From NCBI GenBank assembly GCA_900544655.1, contig UQWE01000084.1, positions 1 through 5,773 on the forward strand: a stretch of DNA of 5,773 nucleotides, in the 5' to 3' direction. Origin of the DNA: an uncultured Coriobacteriaceae bacterium (GTDB lineage: Bacteria > Actinomycetota > Coriobacteriia > Coriobacteriales > Atopobiaceae). Both the position numbers and the translations under genes were made by a program. Shown here in pieces: positions 5,209 to 5,773 of this stretch. The first letter of the stretch is position 1. Each line of letters begins with the position of its first letter. The notes below the pieces were generated by a model. That model worked only from the letters and a program-made list of their open reading frames with translations. It was not told the DNA's origin and searched no databases.

Positions 5209-5773
5209 CTACTCGAGGAGCTTCTCCAGGCGAAGGACACGGTGATAGAGCGCGCTCTTGGAGAGCGGCGGCATCATCTGGGCCCCAAGGTCACGGAGCG
5301 AGAGCTCCGGATGCTCGCGCCTCGCCACGCAGAACTGCATGAGCGCGGGCGGCAGGGCGTCGAAGCCAATCTCGCGCTCGACGCGGTCGATGAGCGCGAG
5401 CTGGTCTGCCGAGGCGCCGGTCGAGCGAGCCTGGTTGGCAAGTTCCGCGTTGACGCGCCGGTTGACGTCATTCTTGACGGACTTCATGACACGGATGTTC
5501 TTGACGGCGCGTGCCGTGCGCTCCGCCCCCACGACGCCGAGGAGGGCGGCGATGTCATCGAAGCTCTTGAGGTAGATGGCATAGGAGCCGCGGCGACGGT
5601 TCACACGCGCGGTGATGCCCTCGTCATCGAGGAGCTCCAGGAGGTCATCGGCGAACTCGTCACCCGTGACCGCTATCTCGAGGTGGAAGTCTCCGCGCGG
5701 GTCAGCGATGAAGCCGCCGGCCATGAAGGCGCCGCGCAAGTACGCCGCGCGGCAACACGGGCGGGCGACGACA
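5209..5773 (-). CDS. whiA: WhiA-family DNA-binding regulator, C-terminal part (5' end beyond window)
   Basis: Partial: the frame is open to the right edge and the start lies outside the window. 187 codons are visible, of about 300-330 usual. WhiA proteins combine a degenerate LAGLIDADG homing-endonuclease-like fold, without nuclease function, with a C-terminal helix-turn-helix. They control sporulation genes in Streptomyces and affect division and chromosome segregation in Bacillus. Visible marks: CCRAAYLRGAFMAGG beginning the second LAGLIDADG half (about visible residues 6-20), DFHLEI, RRGSYAIYLKS, then VKNDVNRRVNAELAN with the conserved NRxxNxExAN pattern. The C-terminal HTH reads LSLRDLGAQMMPPLSKSALYHRVLRLEKL. 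Tyr before HR in the recognition segment is not the residue I would expect (Asn is common). The in-frame TTG at 5739 encodes an internal Leu, since the conserved CCRAAY precedes it. whiA next to gap is a common actinobacterial arrangement. Confidence 0.95.
   Translation of the reverse strand, partial: VVARPCCRAAYLRGAFMAGGFIADPRGDFHLEIAVTGDEFADDLLELLDDEGITARVNRRRGSYAIYLKSFDDIAALLGVVGAERTARAVKNIRVMKSVKNDVNRRVNAELANQARSTGASADQLALIDRVEREIGFDALPPALMQFCVARREHPELSLRDLGAQMMPPLSKSALYHRVLRLEKLLE

Noticed and set aside
5737..5739. TTG as a start codon for the right-hand gene
   Set aside because: The frame remains open to the window edge and encodes CCRAAY, a conserved WhiA segment, just upstream. The TTG is therefore an internal leucine.

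Overview
The window is a leftward (minus-strand) glycolysis gene cluster. In transcription order it holds the 3' part of whiA, then gap, pgk, tpiA and gpmI. All four glycolytic genes are complete and intact; whiA runs off the right edge. Together they encode four of the steps of lower glycolysis: triose-phosphate isomerase, glyceraldehyde-3-phosphate dehydrogenase, phosphoglycerate kinase and phosphoglycerate mutase. No mobile element, CRISPR array, tRNA or rRNA is visible.

Organism: a GC-rich Gram-positive, most likely an actinobacterium of the class Coriobacteriia (Olsenella/Atopobium/Collinsella-like). This is inference from three points. WhiA is restricted to Gram-positives. The whiA-gap-pgk-tpiA order is typical of Actinomycetota. 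The mutase is the cofactor-independent GpmI, whereas most other actinobacteria use the GpmA type. No species can be assigned by eye.

Layout from right to left, as transcribed. (1) 5773-5209: C-terminal 187 codons of whiA. (2) 5208-4825: a 384-base intergenic region. It contains an AT-rich dip (22 G+C of 60 in 4921-4980), several dyads, weak promoter-like boxes and a strong GC hairpin just before the gap Shine-Dalgarno. It probably holds the gap promoter. (3) 4824-3799: gap. (4) 3798-3676: a 123-base gap-pgk spacer with a 10-bp GC stem followed by a T-rich tract (terminator or attenuator-like), then a second hairpin just before the pgk Shine-Dalgarno. (5) 3675-1716: pgk and tpiA overlap by 8 bases, and tpiA is separated from gpmI by 5 bases, so these genes form a tight and probably translationally coupled unit. 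(6) 1715-163: gpmI, with a convincing Rho-independent terminator at 74-35. Positions 1-34 show no supportable feature.

The coding content is ordinary housekeeping metabolism, and I see no new multi-gene system. The parts worth a second look are the two non-coding stretches. The gap-pgk spacer looks like a partial terminator whose tail is complementary to the pgk Shine-Dalgarno, and the gap upstream region has candidate operators but no cggR-type regulator gene beside it.
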